From positions 1 through 52,854 of the forward strand of contig JBHELT010000076.1 of NCBI GenBank assembly GCA_046262935.1: a DNA stretch of 52,854 bases, given 5' to 3'. How positions within the stretch are numbered: position 1 is the first letter of the stretch; each line of letters begins with the position of its first letter. The notes below the pieces were generated by a model, which was given only the letters and a program-made list of their open reading frames with translations, searched no databases and was not told where the DNA came from. The translations under genes were made by a program, and so were the position numbers. Shown in pieces: positions 6,920 to 14,721 of the stretch. The DNA comes from JBHELT01 sp046262935 (GTDB lineage: Bacteria > Actinomycetota > CADDZG01 > JAHWKV01).

Positions 6920-8848
6920 TTAGGCCGGCCAGATACCGCGCTTGCGTTTATCGGGAAGGATGTGCGACGACAAGGCTACTCGCTTCTCGAGCTCATCGAC
7001 ACGCGCCGCTAGTTCTGCCTGACGCGAGGTTAGCGTCGCCGGGATGTTGGTTAGCGATCGCTCAAGAGCGTTCAATCGCTCCACCAGGTTCGATGCCGAA
7101 CCCGACTGAGGCTTCGCCGCCAACCCGCTAAGGACCCGCTCGATGGTGTCGATCCGAGCCGTGAGGTCCGATGGGACCTGGGAGTGGGCATGCATCTCGC
7201 CTGTTTGACGCTCGAGTGACTCAACGCGGGCCCGCAGGCCTTCGGCCACGGTGTCTTGCCGTGGTTGATTCGCAAGTACCGCTATGCGCTGCTCCAATGT
7301 TGAGATGCGTTCATCTAGCTCCGCAGGCACAACTTCAACGACCTCGGGCATGCGTCCGGAAGCGGTGGTCATCGATTGGCCAAGAACCGCAACGCGCGCC
7401 GTTAGTTCATCGAACCTTTGGCCCATCTCGGCTACTTTGCGTGAAACGTAATTGACGGCGCCACTGCGCTCGTCTTCTGCCGATCCGGCCTCGCTCATGC
7501 TGGCCACCTGAGATGCAAGAACTTCAACCCGCGTTGCTTGCCTGGCGAGCGCTTCTTCGATCAGTTGCCTCACCCGATTGTCGAGAGCGTCGAGCCTCGC
7601 TGACAATGATCCGACTGCCGCGCTCGAATCATCGCGCTGGTTTGCGCGCACACCTTCGATAGTCCCCATTCGCGCAAACAGCTCTTCCGAGCGGATCTTC
7701 ATGTCGGACAGATCTCGGGTCAGGTCCTGTAGTGCAGCCCCCCATTCTTGTTCGCCCCGCGCGATCGTCGATTCGAGATGCACCGCGGCCCCGGCGGCTT
7801 TGTCTTCTGAAGACTTGATCCGCGAAAACAGATCACCTCTTACCAGTTCCACGGCCTCTGCGAACGAGGTCATCTTCTGCTCAACTGCTTCCTTCAATTG
7901 GTGGATGTCGATCCGTACGTCGGCTTGGGACTCGCTGATGCGAGCATGTATCTCGCGACGCTCGGTATCGATCAGCGCGTCAACACGTTCCTGGAAAGCG
8001 GCTAGCGATGATCTGTTCGCGCTCAGGTTTGAAAGTAACCGGGCCTCGATGTTCGACTTGAGTTCTTCGAACCCGAGGTCTATCGATTCGCGGGTCTGCT
8101 CCGCCATGCTCTGCGCCGCTACCTCTAGCTCGGCCGTCTTCGCGATGACTCTCGCCTCGACCTCGGCCGCTTTAGAATCCATTCGAACCTCGGTCTGAGC
8201 GGCGAGATCCTCGAACCGTTGCATCCGCTTCGATGCATCGACTTCGATCCTCGACGCGCGCTCGTCGAGCTTGGCGGTCAGTAACTCCAAACGCTCCGCC
8301 TCGGCCGCCGCAGAGCGTGTACGTTCTTCGACCCCAGTTTCCAGAGCGATCAGTTCGCCCCTTAGGTGGCCTTCGGACTTGTCGAAACGCGCGCTTGCGT
8401 CTTGCACGATCTGCACCAGATCGGCCCGAAGGTGATTCACGGTTTCGGTTGCACGATCTTCGATGTCCGTCAGCGAAGCCATCAACTTCTTCTCGAGGCC
8501 CAGCACCGCGTCGCGCTGGTCAGTGCTCGTCACCCCCACTGCCTCTAGAGCATCTTCGAGGCGAGCTCTCATGATCGAGAACTCACCCTGCATACCGCGA
8601 TCCGCTTCATCACGACGGGCAGCTAGGCGCTCTATCTGCCTTTCGACGAATGCCAAGCGGATGTCGATGTGAGCCATTGCCTCACCCTCGTTGATCTCGT
8701 CGAGGGCCTGGGCAAGACTCAGGACCGATTCGGATTGCTCTTCATCGAGCACCTCTCCCGCCTGCTCGGCTGACCGCTTTACCGCTTCAAGCTGCGATTT
8801 GGTGGCGCGTGGGACTCTTTTCGATGGGGGTTTCTCGTTCGAGGGCAT
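6920..8848 (-). CDS. long coiled-coil protein of unknown function
   Basis: A 642-residue, highly charged protein with no signal peptide or membrane segment. After a basic N-terminal stretch (residues 1-20) nearly the whole chain is predicted coiled coil by eye: heptad-like spacing of Leu/Ile/Val/Ala with many Glu, Arg and Gln, for example LEKKLMASLTDIEDRATE and LERQTGEMHAHSQ. The C-terminal half (about 400-625) holds recurring units of the form L..R(L/I/V)..LE, e.g. LSARLDALDNRVRQL, LDERISTLEQRIAVL and LVERLNALERSL. The tail KRKRG is basic. It stands alone, convergent with hppD and divergent from the CBS gene, with GGAGA 5 bases before its ATG. A scaffold or cytoskeletal role is possible but unproven. 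Confidence 0.8.
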   Translation of the reverse strand: MPSNEKPPSKRVPRATKSQLEAVKRSAEQAGEVLDEEQSESVLSLAQALDEINEGEAMAHIDIRLAFVERQIERLAARRDEADRGMQGEFSIMRARLEDALEAVGVTSTDQRDAVLGLEKKLMASLTDIEDRATETVNHLRADLVQIVQDASARFDKSEGHLRGELIALETGVEERTRSAAAEAERLELLTAKLDERASRIEVDASKRMQRFEDLAAQTEVRMDSKAAEVEARVIAKTAELEVAAQSMAEQTRESIDLGFEELKSNIEARLLSNLSANRSSLAAFQERVDALIDTERREIHARISESQADVRIDIHQLKEAVEQKMTSFAEAVELVRGDLFSRIKSSEDKAAGAAVHLESTIARGEQEWGAALQDLTRDLSDMKIRSEELFARMGTIEGVRANQRDDSSAAVGSLSARLDALDNRVRQLIEEALARQATRVEVLASQVASMSEAGSAEDERSGAVNYVSRKVAEMGQRFDELTARVAVLGQSMTTASGRMPEVVEVVPAELDERISTLEQRIAVLANQPRQDTVAEGLRARVESLERQTGEMHAHSQVPSDLTARIDTIERVLSGLAAKPQSGSASNLVERLNALERSLTNIPATLTSRQAELAARVDELEKRVALSSHILPDKRKRGIWPA

Positions 8849-8986
8849 AGTTTCTCCGGACGCGTCGGCTTAGGGGGTTATATGGGATACCCCGGATTTT
8901 CCCACTCTTTGCGGCTGGAGTAAACCCCTTGAGTGGTCGGCATCGGGATGGCTCTCCTGCCCCCGCCCCCCGGCTGCAGGAATGGG

Positions 8987-8999
8987 TAAACTTCGCGCA
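8987..8999 (+). promoter_or_regulatory. putative -10 element, leaderless start of the CBS gene
   Basis: TAAACT followed by exactly 6 bases and the ATG at 8999. No Shine-Dalgarno sequence is visible, so the mRNA probably begins at or next to the start codon. Confidence 0.45.
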
Positions 9000-9460
9000 T
9001 GAAGGTTTCCGAGATCATGACTCGCGCGGTCGTCGTCGACGCCGCTGACGACACGCTCGCCGACGCCGCGGCCAAGATGCGCGAACAACAAACCGGCTCT
9101 TTGCTCATCATGGACGGTGAGAAGCTACTTGGCATCTTCACTGAACGAGATCTGCTGAAGGCTGTGGCTAAAGGACGCGATCCCAAGAGCACTCTTCTGC
9201 AGGACGAGATGACCACCGAACTGGTAACCATCTCTCCCAATGCCAAACTGCGAGAGGCCGCTTCGGTGATGGCATCGAAGTGGATACGTCACCTGCCGGT
9301 GGTCGATGGCACCATGGTGTTGGGGGTTATCTCTCAAAGAGACCTAACAGGTCTGCTCGACAAGCTCCTGGACGAACCCGAGCACATCGATCGACTGAGC
9401 GAGAAAGAATTGGTCCGCACTAGAAGGATCCGCCGCATCGAAGCTGGGGACCTCGACTGA
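8999..9460 (+). CDS. CBS-pair domain protein
   Basis: A 153-residue stand-alone protein with two CBS domains (residues about 8-60 and 73-125), ligand-sensing modules that usually bind adenosyl nucleotides. Typical marks are IMTRAVVVDAADDTLADAA, GIFTERDLLKAV, a second MTTELVTISPNAKLREAA and LGVISQRDLTG. There is no attached catalytic domain. It is monocistronic, transcribed divergently from the coiled-coil gene and convergent with the receiver-like gene. The sensed ligand and the partner are unknown. Confidence 0.93.
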   Translation: MKVSEIMTRAVVVDAADDTLADAAAKMREQQTGSLLIMDGEKLLGIFTERDLLKAVAKGRDPKSTLLQDEMTTELVTISPNAKLREAASVMASKWIRHLPVVDGTMVLGVISQRDLTGLLDKLLDEPEHIDRLSEKELVRTRRIRRIEAGDLD

Positions 9461-9487
9461 TATTCAGGTAAAACTTCGGACCTGGTG

Positions 9488-9832
9488 CTACCCGAGGAAC
9501 CCTTTGACCGCAGACATGATCTTTTTCGGTGAAGTCACGATGATCTGATCGACCTTCCCTTTCAACCCATGCGAGGCGGTGGCTTTGTCGCTCACCAAGA
9601 TAACGGGAACGCCCTTCAGGGCCCCCTTGTCCGCCAATATGGTAACCATCTGTTTACCTCTCTCGGGCAAACGCGTCATGTCTACGATCAATAATTCAGG
9701 CTCAACGCCCGGGATCTGTTTCTGTACATCACCTTTAGGCTCCTCGACCCACGGCACGGAATAGCCCTTCTGCCGTAAGGCGCTTATCCAAGGGCGGTTC
9801 TCTTCCCAACAAAGAACGGCTACGCCTGCCAC
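9488..9832 (-). CDS. response-regulator receiver-like protein
   Basis: A 114-residue single-domain protein resembling a CheY-type receiver. Strand 3 with the phosphoacceptor position reads LLIVDMTRLPERGKQM, the signalling segment is VPVILVSDK and the late switch region is VDQIIVTSPKKIMSAVKGFLG. The acidic pair expected after strand 1 is shifted (CWEENRP) and the usual conserved Lys is not clearly placed, so it may be a degenerate, non-phosphorylated receiver. The start is GTG with AAGGA 5 bases upstream, one base after the MaoC stop. It ends the minus-strand CoA-ester operon. Confidence 0.7.
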   Translation of the reverse strand: MAGVAVLCWEENRPWISALRQKGYSVPWVEEPKGDVQKQIPGVEPELLIVDMTRLPERGKQMVTILADKGALKGVPVILVSDKATASHGLKGKVDQIIVTSPKKIMSAVKGFLG

Positions 9833-9833
9833 G

Positions 9834-10343
9834 TCAGTCCTTGGGCCGAGGGTTGGGGCGACCTGGCTGCTGCTCTGACGACGCCCTTGTTGGGATCATG
9901 ACCCTTCTCACGAATTCACAGACAACGACTCCGTCTTGGTTATACGCAATCGTGCGAACCTTGACGATGCCGCGGTCCGGTTTGGATTTCGACGGAGAGA
10001 TATCGAGGACTTCGGTCTCGGCATAGATGGTGTCGCCATGAAAAACGGGCGCCGGATGCTTGAGGTACTCGATCTCTAGATTGGCGATCGCGCGCGCCGA
10101 AACATCGGGAACGCTTATCCCCAAAGCGAGCGAATAGACGAGGTTTCCGACAACCACGTTTCGTTTGAACTGTGTGGACGTTTCAGCGTAATGCTGATTG
10201 GTATGCAAAGGATGGTGGTTCATCGTGATCATGCAGAACAGATGATCGTCGTACTCGGTGATCGTTTTACTCAGACGATGCTTGTAGACATCGCCAACGG
10301 TGAAGTCTTCGAGGAACCTTCCGAACGCCAATTCTTGCGTCAA
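9834..10343 (-). CDS. MaoC-family enoyl-CoA/mesaconyl-CoA-type hydratase
   Basis: A hot-dog-fold (R)-specific hydratase of 169 residues. The N-terminal FGRFLEDFTVGDVYKHRL, the catalytic-loop region FCMITMNHHPLHTNQHYA and the HGDTIYAETEVLDI segment are typical of MaoC-type proteins acting on mesaconyl-CoA or similar esters. The start is a TTG at 10343 with GGAGGG 6 bases upstream. It sits in one operon with an acyl-CoA dehydrogenase and a malyl-CoA-lyase-like protein, which suggests sequential dehydrogenation, hydration and C-C cleavage of a branched acyl-CoA. The exact substrate is inferred from context only. Confidence 0.88.
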   Translation of the reverse strand: MTQELAFGRFLEDFTVGDVYKHRLSKTITEYDDHLFCMITMNHHPLHTNQHYAETSTQFKRNVVVGNLVYSLALGISVPDVSARAIANLEIEYLKHPAPVFHGDTIYAETEVLDISPSKSKPDRGIVKVRTIAYNQDGVVVCEFVRRVMIPTRASSEQQPGRPNPRPKD

Positions 10344-10453
10344 CGCCTACCCTCCAACGATCGAAGCAGATGGCCATCGGGATCCCGAAGGCATGCTCCG
10401 AAAACAATCGTGCTTGCTAGTTCAAGTAACGATTCCAACACCGCGCACTTCAA
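10340..10453 (-). pseudogene. possible remnant of a VOC/glyoxalase-family gene
   Basis: Between the acyl-CoA dehydrogenase stop and the MaoC start lies a 37-codon open frame ending in GACLRDPDGHLLRSLEGRR. The RDPDGHLL stretch resembles the last strand of vicinal-oxygen-chelate domains. No good ribosome site precedes it, and it is far too short for a domain. It may be the tail of a deleted gene. Chance similarity is possible. Confidence 0.25.
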
Positions 10454-10458
10454 CCCTA

Positions 10459-11646
10459 CTAACTCTCGACCTTGTAGCGCGCCAAGAGCTGTTTGGCGAT
10501 GATGCCTCTTTGGATCTCGCTAGTACCTTCGCCGATCAGAAGGAATGGGGCATCACGGTAAAGCCTCTCCACTGTGAATTCAGCTGAGTACCCATAACCG
10601 CCGTGGATGCGCAAGGCATCGAGGCAGATCTCGAAACAAGCCTCCGACGCAAAAAGCTTAGCCATACCGGCCTCTAGGTCGGTTCTTTCCCCCGCATCTT
10701 TCTTCTGAGCAGCACTCAGCAACATCAACTTCGATGCTTCTAACTTCGTCGCCATGTCGGCGAGCATGTGTTGGATCGCTTGATGCTCCGAGATGACCTT
10801 GCCGCCCGCGCTTCGGATCTGGGCGTAGTTTACGGCCTCCTCGAAAGCGCGGGTGGAAACACCAACAGCCCGAGCAGCAACATTGACCCTTCCCACCTCG
10901 ATGCCATCCATCACCTGATAGAAACCCTGTCCCTCTTCTTCACCCAGAAGTTGAGTCACCGGTACCCGGTGTCCTTCGAAGGTCAGTTCTGTGGTTTCGA
11001 CTCCTTTATAACCGAGCTTTGGGATGTTCTTGCCAACCAAGAGACCGGGGGCCGGGTTCTGATCATTGGCCGTCTTTTCGACAAGCAACAGGCTCATGCC
11101 TTTTCGAGGAGGCTGAGCCGAAGGATCGGTTTTGCAAAGAAGCGTGACGATGCCTGAGCGGAGTCCATTGGTGACCCACATCTTCTGGCCGTCGACCACG
11201 TAGTCGTCGCCATCCCTGATCGCTTTACAGGCGATAGCGGCAACATCGGAACCGGCACCGGGCTCTGACATCGAAAGCGCAGCACGCACTTCGCCGGTTG
11301 CCAATCTTGGAAGATACCTTTGCTTCTGCTCTTCGGTGCCGTGCTTCTTGATCAGGTATCCGGTCATGAAATGGGTATTCATGATCCCCGATAAACTCAT
11401 CCACCCGCGTGACAGTTCAACGCCGATCAGCGCGTAGAGGGTGAGAGATTGGCCAAGCCCGCCGAACTCCTCAGGGATGGTGACGCCGAAGAGTCCCATC
11501 TCTTTCATCTGCTCAACGATCTTCTCGGGGTACTCGTCGCGATGCTCCATCTCATTGGCCACTGGGATGACTTCACGGTCAACGAAATCGCGAACGGTTT
11601 TCAAGATCTCCTTCTGGAAATCGTCGAGTTGAACTCCGATGGTCAT
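10459..11646 (-). CDS. acyl-CoA dehydrogenase
   Basis: An FAD enzyme introducing an alpha-beta double bond into an acyl-CoA; 395 residues, standard length. Motifs are EFGGLGQSLTLYALIG, the FAD/substrate loop ALSMSEPGAGSDVAAI, the second signature QAIQHMLADMATKLEASKLM and the catalytic region LRIHGGYGYSAEFTVERLYRDA. In that last motif the usual base position is glycine-rich, as in isovaleryl/short-branched enzymes that carry the glutamate elsewhere. The ATG at 11646 overlaps the upstream CoA-ester-lyase stop by ATGA. The operon order is lyase, dehydrogenase, hydratase, receiver-like protein. Confidence 0.94.
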   Translation of the reverse strand: MTIGVQLDDFQKEILKTVRDFVDREVIPVANEMEHRDEYPEKIVEQMKEMGLFGVTIPEEFGGLGQSLTLYALIGVELSRGWMSLSGIMNTHFMTGYLIKKHGTEEQKQRYLPRLATGEVRAALSMSEPGAGSDVAAIACKAIRDGDDYVVDGQKMWVTNGLRSGIVTLLCKTDPSAQPPRKGMSLLLVEKTANDQNPAPGLLVGKNIPKLGYKGVETTELTFEGHRVPVTQLLGEEEGQGFYQVMDGIEVGRVNVAARAVGVSTRAFEEAVNYAQIRSAGGKVISEHQAIQHMLADMATKLEASKLMLLSAAQKKDAGERTDLEAGMAKLFASEACFEICLDALRIHGGYGYSAEFTVERLYRDAPFLLIGEGTSEIQRGIIAKQLLARYKVES

Positions 11647-12593
11647 GCTTCGCCCCACTCGGCTTTGAAATCTCCCCACGTCTTGACCGGTTTGAGACCC
11701 GCGGCTTCACCTCGTGCGACGAATTGGGTGGCCATCTTCCGTGAGGCTTCGTCGATCATCTCTTTGCCAAACATCACCGCTCCGGTTTCCTGCACCGCGG
11801 TTGCATGCTCATAGGCTTCGAGCATGGCAACTGCTTTATCGAATTCGTCCTGGGTGGGGGTAAAGACATCGTTCAAGATGTCTATCTGACCTGGATGCAG
11901 TGACCATTTTCCATCGTAGCCAAGCGCTCTTGCGCGCATCGCTGCCTCGCGGTAACCATCGAGGTCATTGATCAGAAGGTAAGGGCCATCTATGGCTTGA
12001 AGTCCTGCATCGCGTGCCGCTACTAGGATCGTTTCGAGAACCCAGTGCCAATGGTCACCCGGATAACCAGGCATCGGGAGCCCCGCGGTCACAGTGGGCA
12101 GGCCCAGCGACGCACTCATGTCGGCTGGGCCGAATATGAGTGTTTCCATGCGGCCGGACGCGTGAGCGATATCGAAGATGTTCTTGAGTCCCGTCGCGGT
12201 CTCGATCTGAACCTCCAGTCCGATGCGCTTCGAGATACCTACGGTTTCTTCGATCATCGTCAGGAGTTTGTCTACGAAAACTACGTCGCTCGCATGTTCG
12301 ACCTTGGGGATCATGATGCAATCGAGCAGGTCCCCGGCGGGCTCGATCACCTCGATGATGTCTCGATAGCACCACTTGGTGTATACACCGTTTACCCTGA
12401 GCACCAGGGTCTTGCCTGCCCAATCGCCCTCTTTGAGCGCTTGAACGACATTCGCCCTGGCCCCCTCTTTGGCAAGGGGGGCAACGGAATCTTCGAGGTC
12501 GAAGAAGATCTCGTCGGCCGGAAGCGATGGTGCTTTTGAAAGGAATTTCGGATTTGAACCAGGTACGGCATGACACGAACGGCGAGATCTCAT
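11643..12593 (-). CDS. HpcH/HpaI (CitE-like) CoA ester lyase, malyl-CoA lyase type
   Basis: A Mg-dependent Claisen-type lyase of 316 residues. Conserved points are VPGSNPKFL near the start, FFDLEDSVAP (Asp/Glu metal region near residue 30), CIMIPKVEHASDV, the glutamate in LEVQIETATGLKN and LIFGPADMSASLGL. The segments GDHWHWVLETILVAA, AIDGPYLLINDLDGY and KWSLHPGQIDILNDVFTPT match the malyl-CoA/beta-methylmalyl-CoA lyase branch better than citrate lyase beta. The start is ATG with GGAGG about 10 bases upstream. It is the first gene of the operon, divergent from the alpha/beta hydrolase. Confidence 0.9.
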   Translation of the reverse strand: MRSRRSCHAVPGSNPKFLSKAPSLPADEIFFDLEDSVAPLAKEGARANVVQALKEGDWAGKTLVLRVNGVYTKWCYRDIIEVIEPAGDLLDCIMIPKVEHASDVVFVDKLLTMIEETVGISKRIGLEVQIETATGLKNIFDIAHASGRMETLIFGPADMSASLGLPTVTAGLPMPGYPGDHWHWVLETILVAARDAGLQAIDGPYLLINDLDGYREAAMRARALGYDGKWSLHPGQIDILNDVFTPTQDEFDKAVAMLEAYEHATAVQETGAVMFGKEMIDEASRKMATQFVARGEAAGLKPVKTWGDFKAEWGEA

Positions 12594-12663
12594 CAGGGAT
12601 TAGCCTCCAGCTCGAATGGCCTGATATGTATGAATCTTATCCAAGACGAGTGGGAGTGACCGA

Positions 12664-13476
12664 GTGACCAAAAATGACCCGATCGAGTTGGCCGCCATAG
12701 ACCGAGGTGCGGGCAGTACTGTCGCGCTAGTCCATGGAGGGGTTTTCCACTCAGGCCCTGCGTGGGCCAAAAGCATCTCTCCACTTGTCGATGCAGGATT
12801 CAGAGCGATCGCAGTTGATCGCAGAGGCCATGGGCGCTCAGATCCAGGAGGGTCCGACGACATCCCAGTGCATCTTCATGCCGACGACCTTCGGCTTACG
12901 CTCGAACTGCGCGACGCAGACCCTTCTCATCTCGTCGGAGTCTCATACGGGGCACTTGTGTGTTTGGAATACGCGCTCAGTTGGCCTGATCGAGTCGTTT
13001 CATTGGTCCTCGTCGAACCGCCCCTGTTCACCTGGCTCGCCGATGATCCCGATTACGCAGTTTGGTACGAGAGTTTCCTGAAGATCGAAGAGCGCGCGAC
13101 GAAAACATCAGAGGACCTAGCCGACTGGGTAACCGATTGGCTGTCGTTGATAGACCCAAACATGGCCCGCGATGTGAAACCGGGCTCTCAGTATTGGCCG
13201 ATCATCGAAAAGCAAGCGCCGTTGATCTTCAAAGAGGAAGCGGGGTGGCATTACCAACCTTCGGACGATGCGGTACATACCCTCACTGTCCCTGTTCTCG
13301 TGATGAATGGGGACCAGAGCGAACCGCCGATGCAGGTGATCGGCACGCGACTCGCTGAAGCATTGCCTTTGGGGTCGCATATGTGGGTCGGGGGCGGCGG
13401 CCATGACCTTCATGCCCGCATGTCGGACACGTTCAACGACGCGCTCATCGACTTCATCTCCAGGTACGACGGCTGA
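12664..13476 (+). CDS. alpha/beta hydrolase
   Basis: A 270-residue cytosolic alpha/beta-fold hydrolase. The oxyanion motif VHGGVFHSG is near residue 24, the nucleophile elbow is GVSYGAL (Ser near residue 96), and the late acid and histidine are suggested by VLVMNGDQSEP and GGGGHDLHARM. The start is a GTG with GGGAG 7 bases upstream. It is translationally coupled to the downstream aminotransferase by TGATG, so the two may act in one pathway. The substrate is unknown. Confidence 0.88.
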   Translation: MTKNDPIELAAIDRGAGSTVALVHGGVFHSGPAWAKSISPLVDAGFRAIAVDRRGHGRSDPGGSDDIPVHLHADDLRLTLELRDADPSHLVGVSYGALVCLEYALSWPDRVVSLVLVEPPLFTWLADDPDYAVWYESFLKIEERATKTSEDLADWVTDWLSLIDPNMARDVKPGSQYWPIIEKQAPLIFKEEAGWHYQPSDDAVHTLTVPVLVMNGDQSEPPMQVIGTRLAEALPLGSHMWVGGGGHDLHARMSDTFNDALIDFISRYDG

Positions 13477-14576
13477 TGCCGACCGCCCCTCCCCAGCGCC
13501 TGCTGCTTGGACCTGGGCCGTCGCCCGTTTCAGCGCGCGTGAGAGAAGCCATGGCGATGCCGCTAGTTGGTCACCTAGATCCCTGGTTCCTTGGGGTGCT
13601 AGACGAAGTCGCAACCAACCTGAGATACGCATTCAAAACCTCTAACGACTTGACGTTTGCTATCTCTGGAACGGGCTCGGCCGGCATGGAAGCGGCCTTG
13701 GTAAATGTTCTGCAACCGGGCGACGAAGTCATCATCGGCGTATGTGGTGTCTTCGGAGAACGCATGACGCAGATCGCAGGGAGGCTGGGCGCCTTGGTAG
13801 TGCGCGTCGAGGCTCAATGGGGGGAAGCGATCGAAACGGAACTCGTTCTCGATGCGATCAAGGCTCATCCCAACGCTCGAGCCGTAGGGTTAGTGCACGC
13901 CGAAACTTCCACGGGCGTTCAGCAGCCCATCGATGAGATCGCTTCAGTGATTCGCGACGATAACGCACTCTTGATAGTCGACGCGGTTGCCTCTCTGGGA
14001 GGCTTAGAACTTCACACAGACCAAAGCGGCATCGATATCTGCTACTCAGCAACTCAGAAGTGTCTTGGCATTCCACCCGGGCTCGCTCCGATCACGTTTT
14101 CCAAGAAGGCTGTACAGGTCATCGAAGATCGCACAAACCCGATCGGATCTTGGTACCTGGACGCATCGATGATCAGACAGTACTGGGGGACCGAACGCGT
14201 CTATCACCACACAGCCCCTATCTCGATGATCTACGGACTGGCCGAAGGACTTCGTGTACTGAAAGAAGAGGGCCTTGAAGACCGTTGGGCGCGACACTTG
14301 GAAGTTGGGAAACGACTCCAACACGAACTCATCGCACGCGGCTTCACCCTGTTCGCCGCCGAGGGATACCGGCTGCCCCAATTGACATCGATGTTGGTGC
14401 CCGAAGGCTTCGACGCGAAGACAGCACGCTCGAGGCTCTTGGATGAGTTCGGCATCGAGGTTGGTGGCGGTTTGGGTGATTTCTCAGAGACCATGTTGCG
14501 AGTTGGCCTGATGGGTGAAGGCGCGAGACACGAATACGTCGACCGGTTATTAGAGGCTCTCGATCGGATCTTCTGA
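13476..14576 (+). CDS. class V aminotransferase, alanine/serine-glyoxylate aminotransferase family
   Basis: A PLP enzyme of 366 residues. It opens with LLLGPGPSPVSARVREAM and LVGHLDPWFLGVLDEV, contains the TGSAGMEAALVNVLQPGDEV phosphate-binding helix and holds the PLP lysine in YSATQKCLGIPPGLAPI (near residue 195). The pattern fits the alanine-, serine- or ureidoglycine-glyoxylate aminotransferase group. The start overlaps the hydrolase stop (TGATG). Glyoxylate is also a product of malyl-CoA lyases, so a functional link with the adjacent minus-strand operon is possible but speculative. Confidence 0.9.
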   Translation: MPTAPPQRLLLGPGPSPVSARVREAMAMPLVGHLDPWFLGVLDEVATNLRYAFKTSNDLTFAISGTGSAGMEAALVNVLQPGDEVIIGVCGVFGERMTQIAGRLGALVVRVEAQWGEAIETELVLDAIKAHPNARAVGLVHAETSTGVQQPIDEIASVIRDDNALLIVDAVASLGGLELHTDQSGIDICYSATQKCLGIPPGLAPITFSKKAVQVIEDRTNPIGSWYLDASMIRQYWGTERVYHHTAPISMIYGLAEGLRVLKEEGLEDRWARHLEVGKRLQHELIARGFTLFAAEGYRLPQLTSMLVPEGFDAKTARSRLLDEFGIEVGGGLGDFSETMLRVGLMGEGARHEYVDRLLEALDRIF

Positions 14577-14604
14577 ACGCAAGTCTGTTTTCGCCCTACA
14601 CTGG

Positions 14605-14682
14605 TTGGGGGTTCGGGGGTGTAGCAGCCCACATCCGCTCATAACTCATGAGCGCCAGAAGCTGCGAAACCCCTGAAAGTAA
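14605..14682 (+). ncRNA. structured RNA leader element, copy A (upstream of panB)
   Basis: About 78 bases that recur on the other strand at 25537-25612. Shared blocks are GGGGGTTCGGRGGTGTAGCA followed by GCCC, and GCGCCAGAAGCTGCGAAACC followed by CCTGAA(A)GTAA. Foldable helices: P1 GGGGGTT (14607-14613) with AACCCCT (14668-14674); P2 GCAGC (14624-14628) with GCTGC (14661-14665); P3 CGCTCAT (14636-14642) with ATGAGCG (14648-14654), loop AACTC. P3 differs in sequence but still pairs in copy B, while the internal loops are invariant. The element ends 39 bases before the panB ATG, in sense orientation. This is aptamer-like behaviour; I do not recognise the class. Confidence 0.7.
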
Positions 14683-14721
14683 GGCTTGGAGGCTTCGGCC
14701 CCGGGACCGGAAAGGATAAAC

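Noticed and set aside
7578..8198. 206-codon plus-strand frame inside the coiled-coil gene
   Set aside because: A Ser/Arg-rich antisense shadow created by the biased codons of the coiled-coil gene.
14605..14682. Integron attC site or terminal inverted repeat of a transposon
   Set aside because: The ends read GGGGGTT...AACCCC rather than RYYYAAC...GTTRRRY, no integrase or transposase is near, and no target-site duplication is visible at either copy.
14611..14683. tRNA-like start GGGGGTGTAGC in the panB leader
   Set aside because: No matching acceptor stem, anticodon arm or T-loop (GTTCGA at the right place); the alternative helix set conserved in two copies fits better.
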